DNA of 29,798 nt from JAGQNK01 sp964573155 (GTDB taxonomy: Bacteria; Patescibacteriota; Saccharimonadia; Saccharimonadales; JAGQNK01): assembly GCA_964573155.1 (NCBI GenBank), contig CAZNIN010000007.1, positions 1-29,798 of the forward strand, given 5' to 3'. Position 1 is the stretch's first letter. Each line of letters opens with the position of its first letter. Position numbers and translations under genes: made by a program. Below are positions 13,321 through 20,657 of the stretch, one piece after another. A model generated the notes under the pieces. It was given only the letters and a program-made list of their open reading frames with translations, was not told the origin of the DNA and searched no databases.

Positions 13321-14028
13321 TTAATTTGCCAGCAGTATAGGTCGGTAACCTTTCATTTCTTTGCGAACGGACTTGAGATTTGGCACGTATTGCTCAAGCT
13401 CTCCCCAAAACCCGGATCCATGAGCCATTATGCGTGTATGCATCAATTCGTGCAGCAATACATAATCTATCAAATGCCATGGTAATTGCATGAGAAAGCA
13501 ATTGAGCGCAATGTCTTTTTCCGAGGAGCAGCTTCCCCATCTACTCTTGAGTTGCTTAATCGATACGCTGCGATACGTAAAACCGTGATTTTCAGCTAAG
13601 TCTTTTAATCTCAGGGGCAAAAGTTTTTCTGCCTGCTGCTTGAGTGCGCGCAAGCTGGCCCGTTCAGCGGCTCGTTGGACGGATGCTTCAGACGAGTCAA
13701 TGTCATTCGGGTGGAATATTCGGATTTCTCCCCTGGAAGTAATCCGGGTGGCCAGTGTCATACGACCCGACTCGGGTATAAACACTATACGGTGCGCTTT
13801 GCCGATTCGACTGCCGTGTATAAGTGATACTGGTGCAACTTGTTTGGATTTTATCCAGTCTAATTGTTTACGGGCAAATTCGGCTCCAGCGGCGTAGGGT
13901 AGCCAGTAGGGCATACTTACCCTGACGGAGCCATCATGGCCGATGCTGAGTCGCAAGCTGCGAACTCCTTTGCGTTTGTATATTTGCACCGTACCGAGTT
14001 CTGGAACGGTTACGGTTTTTACTGCCAC
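13321..14028 (-). CDS. YgjP-type (DUF45) metallopeptidase
   Basis: 235 aa. The WLM/SprT-related zinc protease domain has RWGSCSSEKDIALNCFLMQL (RWGSC at 163-167), the zinc helix LLHELMHTRIMAHGSGFW (His193, Glu194, His197, His203) and the FW after it, which is typical of YgjP. The N-terminal half carries the YgjP-like RSLRLSIGHDGSVRVSMPYW. Cytoplasmic, no signal peptide; substrate unknown. The start is GTG at 14028 with AAGGAG 9 nt upstream. It follows the kinase-like gene by 11 nt, so the two are one unit. Confidence 0.88.
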   Translation of the reverse strand: MAVKTVTVPELGTVQIYKRKGVRSLRLSIGHDGSVRVSMPYWLPYAAGAEFARKQLDWIKSKQVAPVSLIHGSRIGKAHRIVFIPESGRMTLATRITSRGEIRIFHPNDIDSSEASVQRAAERASLRALKQQAEKLLPLRLKDLAENHGFTYRSVSIKQLKSRWGSCSSEKDIALNCFLMQLPWHLIDYVLLHELMHTRIMAHGSGFWGELEQYVPNLKSVRKEMKGYRPILLAN

Positions 14029-14039
14029 AGGCTAACTCC

Positions 14040-14702
14040 TTAACGAATCACGATATTGCGTCGCGAAGTGTCCACACGACCTGCCATCGGATTAGGAATG
14101 AGATTAACAAGACCTGGTTTTGCCATTTTGTTACTGGCGGCGTCTGGTGTAATGAGCCCGAGATCGTACAGGCGTTTTATGACAGCACTGCGCTGTGTTT
14201 GATAGGCGTGCTTGCCGCTAATGACCATGAAGTCTTCAGTGGTGGTCGGATTCTGCATCTGTGCGGATAATGACTCGAAGGTTGTCCTATCCAGCGGTTT
14301 GGCATACTTGTCATCAGCGCGACGTCTGTCGCGTTTGATACTTCGGGTAAAAGCACTCTCCAAATCTATCTGGAGCCAAATGAGAGCAGAGTCGGCTTTC
14401 ACTTTTCTGGCTAGGTCGCGCAACGTTCTTCGTTGGCTCAAACGTGCCGCGTTCATGTCGTACACGACACTTATACCAGCATTGAGGAATTCTTCAGCCA
14501 TATATTCCATAAGATGGCTAATTATTTCATTTTCTTGTTTATCATAGCGCGGCTCTTCAAATAGTGCATAGCGTATCCGGTCCCCTTGGATATGTGCCGC
14601 TTTCAAATCCTCGCATAACTGACGAGCAAAAAATGTCTTGCCTGCCCCCGGGAAGCCATACAGCATCAAAAGAGTCGGTTTGTTCAGTGTCAGCTTGCTC
14701 AT
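14040..14702 (-). CDS. AAA_33/zeta-like P-loop kinase
   Basis: 220 aa. P-loop GFPGAGKTFFARQL is followed by the DRIRYALFEEPRYDKQEN segment and SVVYDMNAARLSQRRTLRDL. This is the arrangement of AAA_33 predicted kinases, where the Asp of VVYDMN is the likely base and RRTLRDLA follows. RSIKRDRRR may be the lid. Such proteins phosphorylate small molecules or RNA ends; the substrate here is unknown. No antitoxin-like partner is present, so a toxin role is not supported. The ATG at 14702 lies 11 nt after TATAAT (14714-14719 on the minus strand) with no ribosome site. It is co-transcribed with the metallopeptidase. Confidence 0.8.
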   Translation of the reverse strand: MSKLTLNKPTLLMLYGFPGAGKTFFARQLCEDLKAAHIQGDRIRYALFEEPRYDKQENEIISHLMEYMAEEFLNAGISVVYDMNAARLSQRRTLRDLARKVKADSALIWLQIDLESAFTRSIKRDRRRADDKYAKPLDRTTFESLSAQMQNPTTTEDFMVISGKHAYQTQRSAVIKRLYDLGLITPDAASNKMAKPGLVNLIPNPMAGRVDTSRRNIVIR

Positions 14703-15257
14703 GTATGTAATAAATTATAACAATTCTCTGGTATTTTCAAACTATTCAAGAAGTTTAGCTATCCGTAGAAGTGGAAGTTTTAATTCGTCAATGTATCTAT
14801 ACCGAGCAACTGCCCGATCTTTCATCTCGCGACGAACCTAAATGGCGCTAAATTTTGGATAATGCCCTTGGCGCTGTTGCGTTGGATACTATCACAAAAT
14901 TACAACGGCATTTACAGATACGCTACATATAGCGCTTCTGCTTATGTATTGACACAAATTAACATAAACGATAAGCTAGTTTTTGTGCTTTTGAACAGTA
15001 TGTGTCAAAAAGCACAAAATAATAACCCGATTATCCATTTTCAAATAACAATTAAGTGAGGGTAATCAGTTGGGGTTTAACCAGTCTAAATAATGCAACA
15101 ATCTCCAAGAAACTAAATTTTCAGTAGAAATCAAACATATCGTTTCCAACGCAGCTGGCGCTTGCGACAAAACTGGGAAACATAAGGGTGGACGCTGAAG
15201 ATTTATTATTTTGGGCTAAAGTGCACGTAGTCTGGTACTTAAGGGAGGAGAATAAGT
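14703..15257. other. Non-coding 555-nt region
   Basis: AT-rich, with no convincing gene. A short plus-strand frame at 14862-15059 has biased, unfamily-like sequence. The left end holds the promoter of the kinase-like gene. The middle holds nested inverted repeats (14949-15019). The right 200 nt would be the leader of the LysM protein gene, with only the AGGGAGGAG ribosome site clear. No tRNA or known RNA family was seen. Confidence 0.5.
14949..15019. repeat. Nested, competing inverted repeats
   Basis: TTGACACA (14949-14956) is a perfect complement of TGTGTCAA (15001-15008). TTTTGTGCTTTTGA (14981-14994) pairs with TCAAAAAGCACAAAA (15005-15019) over 14 bp with one bulge. The two pairings share 15005-15008, so they exclude each other. 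TTGACA at 14949 could also be a -35 box, but only a poor -10 follows. Confidence 0.55.
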
Positions 15258-15926
15258 ATGCGATTAGTCGCTTCCATTGCGGCTGTATTCGTTGCGGCCT
15301 TAGTTTTTGCCGTAAACAGCCCAAGCGCTTCAGCAGAAGCAGCTCAAAAACCAAAACCTAAACCAAAACCTAAGGGCACAGTCGTAGTTGTCGAACGTGG
15401 TGATTCGTTGAGCAAGATCGCAAAACGACATGATTCGACGTATCAGCGTATATATTACGCAAATGAAAGCATCAAGCATCCGGATTTAATTTATCCAGAT
15501 ACTAAGTTGCGCGTTCCAGACGCTGACGAAAATCTGAAAAAGCGTTCACTTCCAGCGGACGCTTCAGTACCAGCGGCATCCCCGAGTCGTGTAAACAATC
15601 AGACACGAACGCAGGCAACGCAATACCAGCCTGCACGAAGATTTACTCAACCTCAACCGACGCAGGCTCCTGTCGATTCTCATATCAATGGTGGCGTGTG
15701 GGACAGATTGGCTGCTTGTGAGTCAGGAGGAAACTGGGCTATCAATACCGGAAACGGATACTTTGGCGGTCTTCAGTTTAGTCTATCTAGCTGGCAAGCG
15801 GTTGGAGGACAGGGCTACCCGCATCAAGCAAGCAAGGCTGAACAAATTTCTCGAGCCAAAATGCTGCAAGCCCGGCAGGGTTGGGGCGCTTGGCCTGCAT
15901 GTACCGCAAAACTTGGTATTCGCTAA
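15258..15926 (+). CDS. Secreted LysM and Rpf-like muralytic protein
   Basis: 222 aa. Signal peptide (1-26, ending PSASA), a Lys-Pro repeat (31-39), then LysM (41-87, VVVERGDSLSKIAKRHDSTY), which binds peptidoglycan. A Gln/Thr-rich linker (100-142) leads to a transglycosylase-like Rpf domain (145-222) with VWDRLAACESGGNW. Glu155 is the expected catalytic acid, and Cys154 and Cys215 may form the Rpf disulfide. It would cleave peptidoglycan at growth sites, or the host wall in an epibiont. The start ATG has AGGGAGGAG. A terminator follows at 15951-15976. A monocistronic gene. Confidence 0.92.
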   Translation: MRLVASIAAVFVAALVFAVNSPSASAEAAQKPKPKPKPKGTVVVVERGDSLSKIAKRHDSTYQRIYYANESIKHPDLIYPDTKLRVPDADENLKKRSLPADASVPAASPSRVNNQTRTQATQYQPARRFTQPQPTQAPVDSHINGGVWDRLAACESGGNWAINTGNGYFGGLQFSLSSWQAVGGQGYPHQASKAEQISRAKMLQARQGWGAWPACTAKLGIR

Positions 15927-15950
15927 GTCAAACAAGTAGGAAAGGAAAAT

Positions 15951-15976
15951 CCCCGGCAATGCCCGCCGGGGTTTTT
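15951..15976 (+). terminator. Terminator after the LysM-Rpf gene
   Basis: CCCCGGC (15951-15957) and GCCGGGG (15965-15971) form the stem, followed by TTTTT (15972-15976). It also faces the convergent gene that stops at 15980. Confidence 0.88.
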
Positions 15977-15979
15977 CAA

Positions 15980-16459
15980 TTACGATGGACGTGATTGCGG
16001 TATAAGAGCAGATCTGGCGATATGTTCCCTTCGCGCCTGTATGTGGGCTTTGAAATATCCCAGAATCATGGATGTGAACGAATCATGTTCTAGATCATAA
16101 TATCTGAGATTTCTTTGCTCTATCGAGAAATGCATATCGATCGAATCATTTCTATTAACAACTATGGCCTGCAAAACGCTGGTTTGCGATAGCGCCTCAG
16201 CTTCAGTCTCGGTTTTTGGATGTGGAAATAGGCCGGCCTTTAAAATCACGCCATCGTCAGCTGCAGATACGACATGGTTCTCTATGTATTCTGAGTCATG
16301 GGGCCGTACGACAAGTCCGCTCGGATCATCAAATATTTGTTGCCAGGCTTCTACGAATTCACCTGTCGATTCGGTTGCAAATCTATCAACCGTGGTAATT
16401 CGTGGTATTTCAATAGTTTTACTGGAGCTAGCTCCCAGTGGTGCATTAGTTAAACTCAT
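15980..16459 (-). CDS. Unrecognised 159-residue protein
   Basis: Family not recognised. The ATG at 16459 (MSLTNAPLGASSSKTIEIPR) is preferred over the TTG at 16486. Minus-strand TATAAT lies at 16489-16494, giving a leader of about 22 nt without a Shine-Dalgarno site. The product is soluble, with VVRPHDSEYIENHVVSAADD in the middle and a C-terminal helical region containing DSFTSMILGYFKAHIQARRE. No membrane segment, no Cys and no catalytic motif are visible. The gene stands alone and converges on the LysM-Rpf gene. Confidence 0.6.
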   Translation of the reverse strand: MSLTNAPLGASSSKTIEIPRITTVDRFATESTGEFVEAWQQIFDDPSGLVVRPHDSEYIENHVVSAADDGVILKAGLFPHPKTETEAEALSQTSVLQAIVVNRNDSIDMHFSIEQRNLRYYDLEHDSFTSMILGYFKAHIQARREHIARSALIPQSRPS

Positions 16460-16500
16460 ACGAACACTAATATCGCATGGTTTCAATCATTATAAAAGTG

Positions 16501-16534
16501 CATATGCTCCACAATAATTTACGTGGAGCATATG
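16501..16534. repeat. 12-bp perfect inverted repeat
   Basis: CATATGCTCCAC (16501-16512) and GTGGAGCATATG (16523-16534) surround a 10-nt AT-rich loop. On the minus strand it follows the DUF378 gene stop by 25 nt and is followed by CACTTTTA, a weak terminator tail. The same bases lie just upstream of the -10 of the next gene, so it may be a terminator, an operator or both. Confidence 0.7.
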
Positions 16535-16559
16535 TGGTTAGTGCGGCTCAGTTAATACA

Positions 16560-16784
16560 CTAGCGGGCGTGATGTGCAGGGCCGTAATGTTCTGAGTACC
16601 GTGGTACGAGACTGCCGGCTGCCCATAGTGCGGCAAGCCCGACAAGAGTGTATACGACTCTGCTAAGCGCAGACGCTTCGCCGAACAGTGACTCTACGAG
16701 GTTGAAGTCAAAGAGTCCCACGAGGCCCCAGTTCAGTCCACCTACAATGATTAAAATTAATGCCGCCATATCCAGTCCTCTCAT
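16560..16784 (-). CDS. DUF378 family small membrane protein
   Basis: 74 aa with two membrane helices (about 7-28 and 43-60). The family signature is clear: IVGGLNWGLVGLFDFNLVES and SRVVYTLVGLAALWA. Function of the family is unknown. The start ATG at 16784 has AAGGGGG. A second ATG six codons on (MAALIL) has its own GAGGA, so the first five residues are uncertain. The His-rich tail YSEHYGPAHHAR is not part of the family core. Single gene with its own promoter region (16785-16886). Confidence 0.85.
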   Translation of the reverse strand: MRGLDMAALILIIVGGLNWGLVGLFDFNLVESLFGEASALSRVVYTLVGLAALWAAGSLVPRYSEHYGPAHHAR

Positions 16785-16886
16785 GTCGTATCCCCCTTAT
16801 ATTATGTTGATACACATATAGTAAGAAGAATTTGTATGCCCTGATATGAAATATGTTGCTTTTTACTAGGGATACAGTCGAACTGT

Positions 16887-18173
16887 TTATTCGTAGCGCA
16901 GAGCTTCGATCGGGTTTAGGCGACTCGCGCGCCGTGCGGGAAGAGTCGCTGCCAGGAATGCAATAGCCATGATAAGCGCAACAACGCCAAGCATTGGAAG
17001 CGCTGGGAAGGAGAATAGCTCCAACCCCTCAAAATCTTTGAGGATGGTGTCGGAGGCAAATTTGCTACCAATGCGTCCAATTATGTTTGCTGCGCCGAGG
17101 GCCAACAGGCTGCTCCACAGCCCTATAAGCATTGCTTCCAGACTGAATAGCAAGAAAATTTTCTTGCGTCCCATACCAAGTGCTTTCATGAGGCCAATTT
17201 CACGGGTGCGTTCTTGGACCGCCATAAGCAACGTATTAACTATTCCAAATGAGGCAGCTGCGAGCGCAATGGCTGCAAAAATATTAAGGAAAGTAGTAAT
17301 ACCATTGATTATGGCGTTTACGATACCTAGCTGATCCTCGAGCGTACTTGCGCTAAAACCTTTTTCGTCCAGTTCTTTTTGTAATTCATCCAGTCTGGCA
17401 TCAGATATTGAGCTATCAAACTTCGCCACAGCGGTCATAAACTGATATCTTTGATAGTCGGGTTGACCCTCGGTAGCCTTCATGAATGCTTCACGTGCCA
17501 ATTTGACGCTCATGTTCATTGCATTACCCTGGATAAATGTTTTTTGCTGTACGCCGACAATATTCACAGGAAAGGTAAAGATTTTACCTCGAGGGTCTTT
17601 GAAGGCGATGTCGACTGTTTTGCCTACTGCTTCTTGCGGAGAACCAAACCCAAGCGGCTCAACCAATGTTGGGGATAGTGTGATTTCATATGCATCGCCA
17701 TCTGCGTTTACAGTTCTGCCGGCAGACAAGGGTATATTGAGGCCGTCAAGTCCTTGTGTCACTGTTGCGGTATACTTTTTGTCCCCGTTTCCAATGTATT
17801 CTACGGGGGTCGTGTATAGCGGCTCTACATATGTAATTTTGTCGGTATTTTTAATTTCATCGATATCTTGCTTGGTTAACGTTGACATCTGGCCGAAGCC
17901 GAACTCTGCGGCTTGTTTGTCGGGATTATACTCTTGAGCTTGATCATTTCTCACCGGACCGGAGCTTTCCTGCTTGGCGGTAATAATAAGCGCGTCTTTT
18001 GCGCCAGCGGCGTTTACCTGCTCTTCCACATAGGTGCGCAGGCCATAGCCAACACCTGTCGTTAACATAAGTGTCAACGCACCTATGAACACAGCTGACG
18101 AGGTAAGAAATGTGCGAAGCTTGCTCTTTCGCAGGTTACCGTTGGCTGTCAGAAAGATATCGCGGAACTTCAT
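16887..18173 (-). CDS. MacB/FtsX-type ABC transporter permease
   Basis: 428 aa. First helix at about residues 24-46 (LRTFLTSSAVFIGALTLML), then a periplasmic MacB-PCD-like domain (about 47-280). A C-terminal FtsX domain follows with three helices (about 287-410): NGITTFLNIFAAIALAAASF, QERTREIGLMKALGMGRKKI and the end PARRASRLNPIEALRYE. These are the hallmarks of mechanotransmission exporters for lipoproteins, peptides or antibiotics. Start ATG overlaps the ATPase stop by 4 nt (ATGA). With the ATPase it makes a complete half-transporter pair, but no MacA-like adaptor is present, as expected in a monoderm. Confidence 0.93.
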   Translation of the reverse strand: MKFRDIFLTANGNLRKSKLRTFLTSSAVFIGALTLMLTTGVGYGLRTYVEEQVNAAGAKDALIITAKQESSGPVRNDQAQEYNPDKQAAEFGFGQMSTLTKQDIDEIKNTDKITYVEPLYTTPVEYIGNGDKKYTATVTQGLDGLNIPLSAGRTVNADGDAYEITLSPTLVEPLGFGSPQEAVGKTVDIAFKDPRGKIFTFPVNIVGVQQKTFIQGNAMNMSVKLAREAFMKATEGQPDYQRYQFMTAVAKFDSSISDARLDELQKELDEKGFSASTLEDQLGIVNAIINGITTFLNIFAAIALAAASFGIVNTLLMAVQERTREIGLMKALGMGRKKIFLLFSLEAMLIGLWSSLLALGAANIIGRIGSKFASDTILKDFEGLELFSFPALPMLGVVALIMAIAFLAATLPARRASRLNPIEALRYE

Positions 18174-18868
18174 CGTTTTTTACCTGCTTTCAAGGAGCTG
18201 ATTATCTGACCGTCTTTGATTATGATTTGTCTGTCGCAGCGTTTGGCCAGGTCAACATCGTGCGTAACAAAAATAAGTGTAATACCTTTTTCTTTGTTAA
18301 GTGAAAATAAGAGATCTTCAATTTTGGCGCCCGTTGCGGTATCAAGGTTGCCGGTTGGTTCGTCGGCAAAGATGACTTTCGGGTTGTTTATAAGCGCACG
18401 AGCTATGGCAACGCGCTGCTTCTGGCCGCCGCTGAGATTCACCGCTTTGTTTTTTGCCTTGTCTTCCAGCTCTACGTCGCGAAGTACTTCCATGCCACGG
18501 CGTTTTCGTTCCCGGGATGAGATGCCGGCTATCTTCAATGGCAGAATGACATTGTTAAGAACAGTGTCATTTGCGTTTAGGAAAAATTGCTGAAAAACAA
18601 AACCAAACTCACGATTGCGTATTGCGTCGGTACGTCTGCGTTTTAGTTTTGCAGTTTCGGTGCCATTAATACTTACAGACCCTTTTGTTGGCTTGTCTAA
18701 AAGTGCCATCAAATGCAGAAGTGTCGATTTCCCTGATCCGCTTTTGCCCACAATAGCCATTACCTCACCCTTTGCTACGGATAGATCAATGCCCTTCAGT
18801 GCATCAAAGGCACTCTCGCCTTTGCCGTAGGTTTTGGTCAAATTCTTTGTCTCTAATAGTCCAGGCAT
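18170..18868 (-). CDS. MacB/LolD-type ABC transporter ATPase
   Basis: 232 aa. Walker A GKSGSGKST, Q loop FVFQQFFL, signature LSGGQKQRVAIARAL, Walker B VIFADEPTGNLD and switch VTHD are all intact. The start is ATG at 18868. The longer frame to 18910 begins before the predicted -10 (TATAAT, minus strand 18899-18904), so it cannot be translated from this promoter. Only a weak GAAAGAGA site is present. Couples ATP hydrolysis to the neighbouring FtsX-type permease, with which it overlaps by ATGA. Confidence 0.94.
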   Translation of the reverse strand: MPGLLETKNLTKTYGKGESAFDALKGIDLSVAKGEVMAIVGKSGSGKSTLLHLMALLDKPTKGSVSINGTETAKLKRRRTDAIRNREFGFVFQQFFLNANDTVLNNVILPLKIAGISSRERKRRGMEVLRDVELEDKAKNKAVNLSGGQKQRVAIARALINNPKVIFADEPTGNLDTATGAKIEDLLFSLNKEKGITLIFVTHDVDLAKRCDRQIIIKDGQIISSLKAGKKR

Positions 18869-19066
18869 ATAAATCAAGTCTCTTTCGTTTACCAGTTGAT
18901 TATACAGCACCTTATCGGGTTGCAGTAACGAAATTTTATCCGTGCAGACTGTGGCTGTATGCTGTATGGATTATGCTGTAACAGGACATGTTCACGACGG
19001 AAAAAACAGCGGTAATCGTGTAATATGTATATAACTACTATCGAATTGCGCGAGAAAGGAATGTCC

Positions 19067-19714
19067 ATGCCCCCGCAACAAAACCCTACCAATCTCGATC
19101 ACGAACCGGTGCAACCTGTCCCTGCACAACCACAACCAGTGCAGTCCGGAGTTCCTGCTGCCAATAACGATCAGCAAGAGTCTCAATCACCAAATATTTC
19201 TTCTCCTTCCCCTGCGCCGGCTCAGCCAGTAAAACAATCGAACATAGTGCAGGTAGTGTTGGTGGTCCTGGGTGTGTTGCTATTCATTGGTGCTGCTTAT
19301 TTTGCGGCGACATATTTTCTCCTCGGCAATGATGCGAAAGATTCCAAGGTTCCTTCTGGAAACTCAGGTCGTGATTCGTTAGTGTTATCCCAACAAGATG
19401 TTCAGCGTAAAAACGACTCATCCCGATACGCGGCAGCCATTTCAGAATACATTGCAAACAATAACGGCAGGATGCCAGTGAACGCTGCCGAAATAAACGA
19501 TTATCTTTCGTCAGGGAGCTCTAACGGCTTGCCTGCGTCAGACCCAGCGACGAATAATGAGTATGAACTAGTGGATGATGAGCCGACCAGTGGCCAAATA
19601 CAATACAGGTCAGGTGCTAATTGTGAAGGCTCCGAGTTGGTCGCGGGTGCTCGGCGTCAGTTTGCGATTCGAATTATGCTTTCCGATAGCTCATTCTACT
19701 GCACAGGTATTTAA
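19067..19714 (+). CDS. Single-pass membrane protein with pilin-like C-terminal domain
   Basis: 215 aa. A Pro/Gln/Ser-rich cytoplasmic N-terminus (1-60) leads to one membrane helix (about 61-85, IVQVVLVVLGVLLFIGAAYF). The external domain has QQDVQRKNDSSRYAAAISEY, then IANNNGRMPVNAAEINDYL. That resembles the helix and following region of minor pilin-like proteins, where residues R/KxD-x-A-x-I-x-Y-x-N-x-G-x-x-P recur. Two Cys near the end may form a disulfide. There is no prepilin peptidase site, so it is not a normal pilin. The ATG at 19067 is chosen because AAAGGA is 6 nt upstream; the ATG at 19061 directly abuts that site. Confidence 0.6.
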   Translation: MPPQQNPTNLDHEPVQPVPAQPQPVQSGVPAANNDQQESQSPNISSPSPAPAQPVKQSNIVQVVLVVLGVLLFIGAAYFAATYFLLGNDAKDSKVPSGNSGRDSLVLSQQDVQRKNDSSRYAAAISEYIANNNGRMPVNAAEINDYLSSGSSNGLPASDPATNNEYELVDDEPTSGQIQYRSGANCEGSELVAGARRQFAIRIMLSDSSFYCTGI

Positions 19715-19787
19715 GAAGGTGCTCCTCAAGTGAAGTGAGGAAGTTCTGGAGCGTACCACATAAGGATGCGCCTACTGTGCGACACCA

Positions 19788-20462
19788 CTAGCGTGCATTG
19801 GCAAGTACCGCCTCCTCGTAAATCTGCATATACATTTCTAAGGCATTTGCTACCCCCTGAAAAATACCGGAAACATAAGGATCGTCATTTTTGTCAGCAT
19901 GCTCCGTTAGTTCGTCGGTGTAGCAGATAAGTACATCATCGAATGGCTCAGACATAAAGCAATAGTCGCCGGCGTCAATGAATGACAAATCTTTGCTTGA
20001 CTTCACTACGCTCTCGTTGACACCTTTCTCTAATGGCGCGTTGCCGGCACGCACCTGCTTGATTCTGGCTAAAGTCTCCTTGCTTATAATTGGGAAATGT
20101 TGACGGTTGAGGCTGCCTTGTACAAAAGCAATGATGTCACTTTCGTTCTCTCGAGTCATGCGAATCCATGTCATGCAACCGATCAGAAAGTTATATCCTT
20201 CTCGTATACCCTCCGTGAACATCTCGCAATCCTTCTCGGGGATATCGTGCTCGTCATAAGCAAGAAACTGGCGAATGTCGTGTGCAACTACCTCTTCAAT
20301 CAGCGGGTTGCTACGCAACACCATGTCGCCAATATATGAGATAGGTACATCATCTTGGCATAACCCTCCATCCATACGGAAGCGTAAACAGACACCTTCC
20401 AACTTCGTCAAAACCGGCAAACCCAAATAATCTGGTCTTGGTATGTCAGTTTCGATGCTCAT
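19788..20462 (-). CDS. Unrecognised 224-residue protein
   Basis: Soluble, acidic, and helical in its second half. It begins MSIETDIPRPDYLGLPVLTK and has GLCQDDVPISYIGDMVLRSN, EGYNFLIGCMTWIRMTREN and a C-terminal DDPYVSGIFQGVANALEMYM. Four Cys are scattered and do not form a zinc pattern. Family not recognised. The ATG at 20462 lacks a Shine-Dalgarno site; TATACACT lies about 15 nt upstream. The assembly gap begins 53 nt upstream, so its promoter context is incomplete. Confidence 0.6.
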   Translation of the reverse strand: MSIETDIPRPDYLGLPVLTKLEGVCLRFRMDGGLCQDDVPISYIGDMVLRSNPLIEEVVAHDIRQFLAYDEHDIPEKDCEMFTEGIREGYNFLIGCMTWIRMTRENESDIIAFVQGSLNRQHFPIISKETLARIKQVRAGNAPLEKGVNESVVKSSKDLSFIDAGDYCFMSEPFDDVLICYTDELTEHADKNDDPYVSGIFQGVANALEMYMQIYEEAVLANAR

Positions 20463-20514
20463 TTGGAGCTAGTGTATACCAATATTCGTTGGCGTTTCTA
20501 GTTTCGTTCCCTTT

Positions 20515-20614
20515 NNNNNNNNNNNNNNNNNNNNNNNNNNNNNNNNNNNNNNNNNNNNNNNNNNNNNNNNNNNNNNNNNNNNNNNNNNNNNNNNNNNNNN
20601 NNNNNNNNNNNNNN
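20515..20614. other. Assembly gap of 100 Ns
   Basis: Exactly 100 Ns, the conventional placeholder for a scaffold join of unknown length. The genes at either side need not be direct neighbours. Confidence 0.98.
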
Positions 20615-20639
20615 ACTAGACACTAATCCAATAATGTGC

Positions 20640-20645
20640 TATAAT
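20640..20645 (+). promoter_or_regulatory. -10 box of the 497-residue protein gene
   Basis: TATAAT, with the -35 position only 8 nt from the assembly gap and not convincing. The start would be about 20652, 6 nt before the ATG, so the mRNA is nearly leaderless. Confidence 0.45.
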
Positions 20646-20657
20646 AATATATTGATC

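Noticed and set aside
14040..14702. Zeta-toxin of a toxin-antitoxin pair.
   Set aside because: No small antitoxin gene is adjacent and the gene is paired with a metallopeptidase; a general kinase is the safer call.
14862..15059. Plus-strand frame of 65 codons in the large intergenic region.
   Set aside because: No ribosome site, AT-driven composition, and it covers the inverted repeats.
15060..15257. Possible c-di-AMP riboswitch before the LysM-Rpf gene.
   Set aside because: Expected from actinobacterial rpf genes, but the conserved ydaO-type core motifs were not found by eye.
19715..19787. Segment GAGGAAGTTCTGGAGC resembles the 5' conserved region of RNase P RNA.
   Set aside because: The match is short with several mismatches, and the 3' conserved part (ACAGAA-type motif) is absent in the next 400 nt, which are a good minus-strand ORF.
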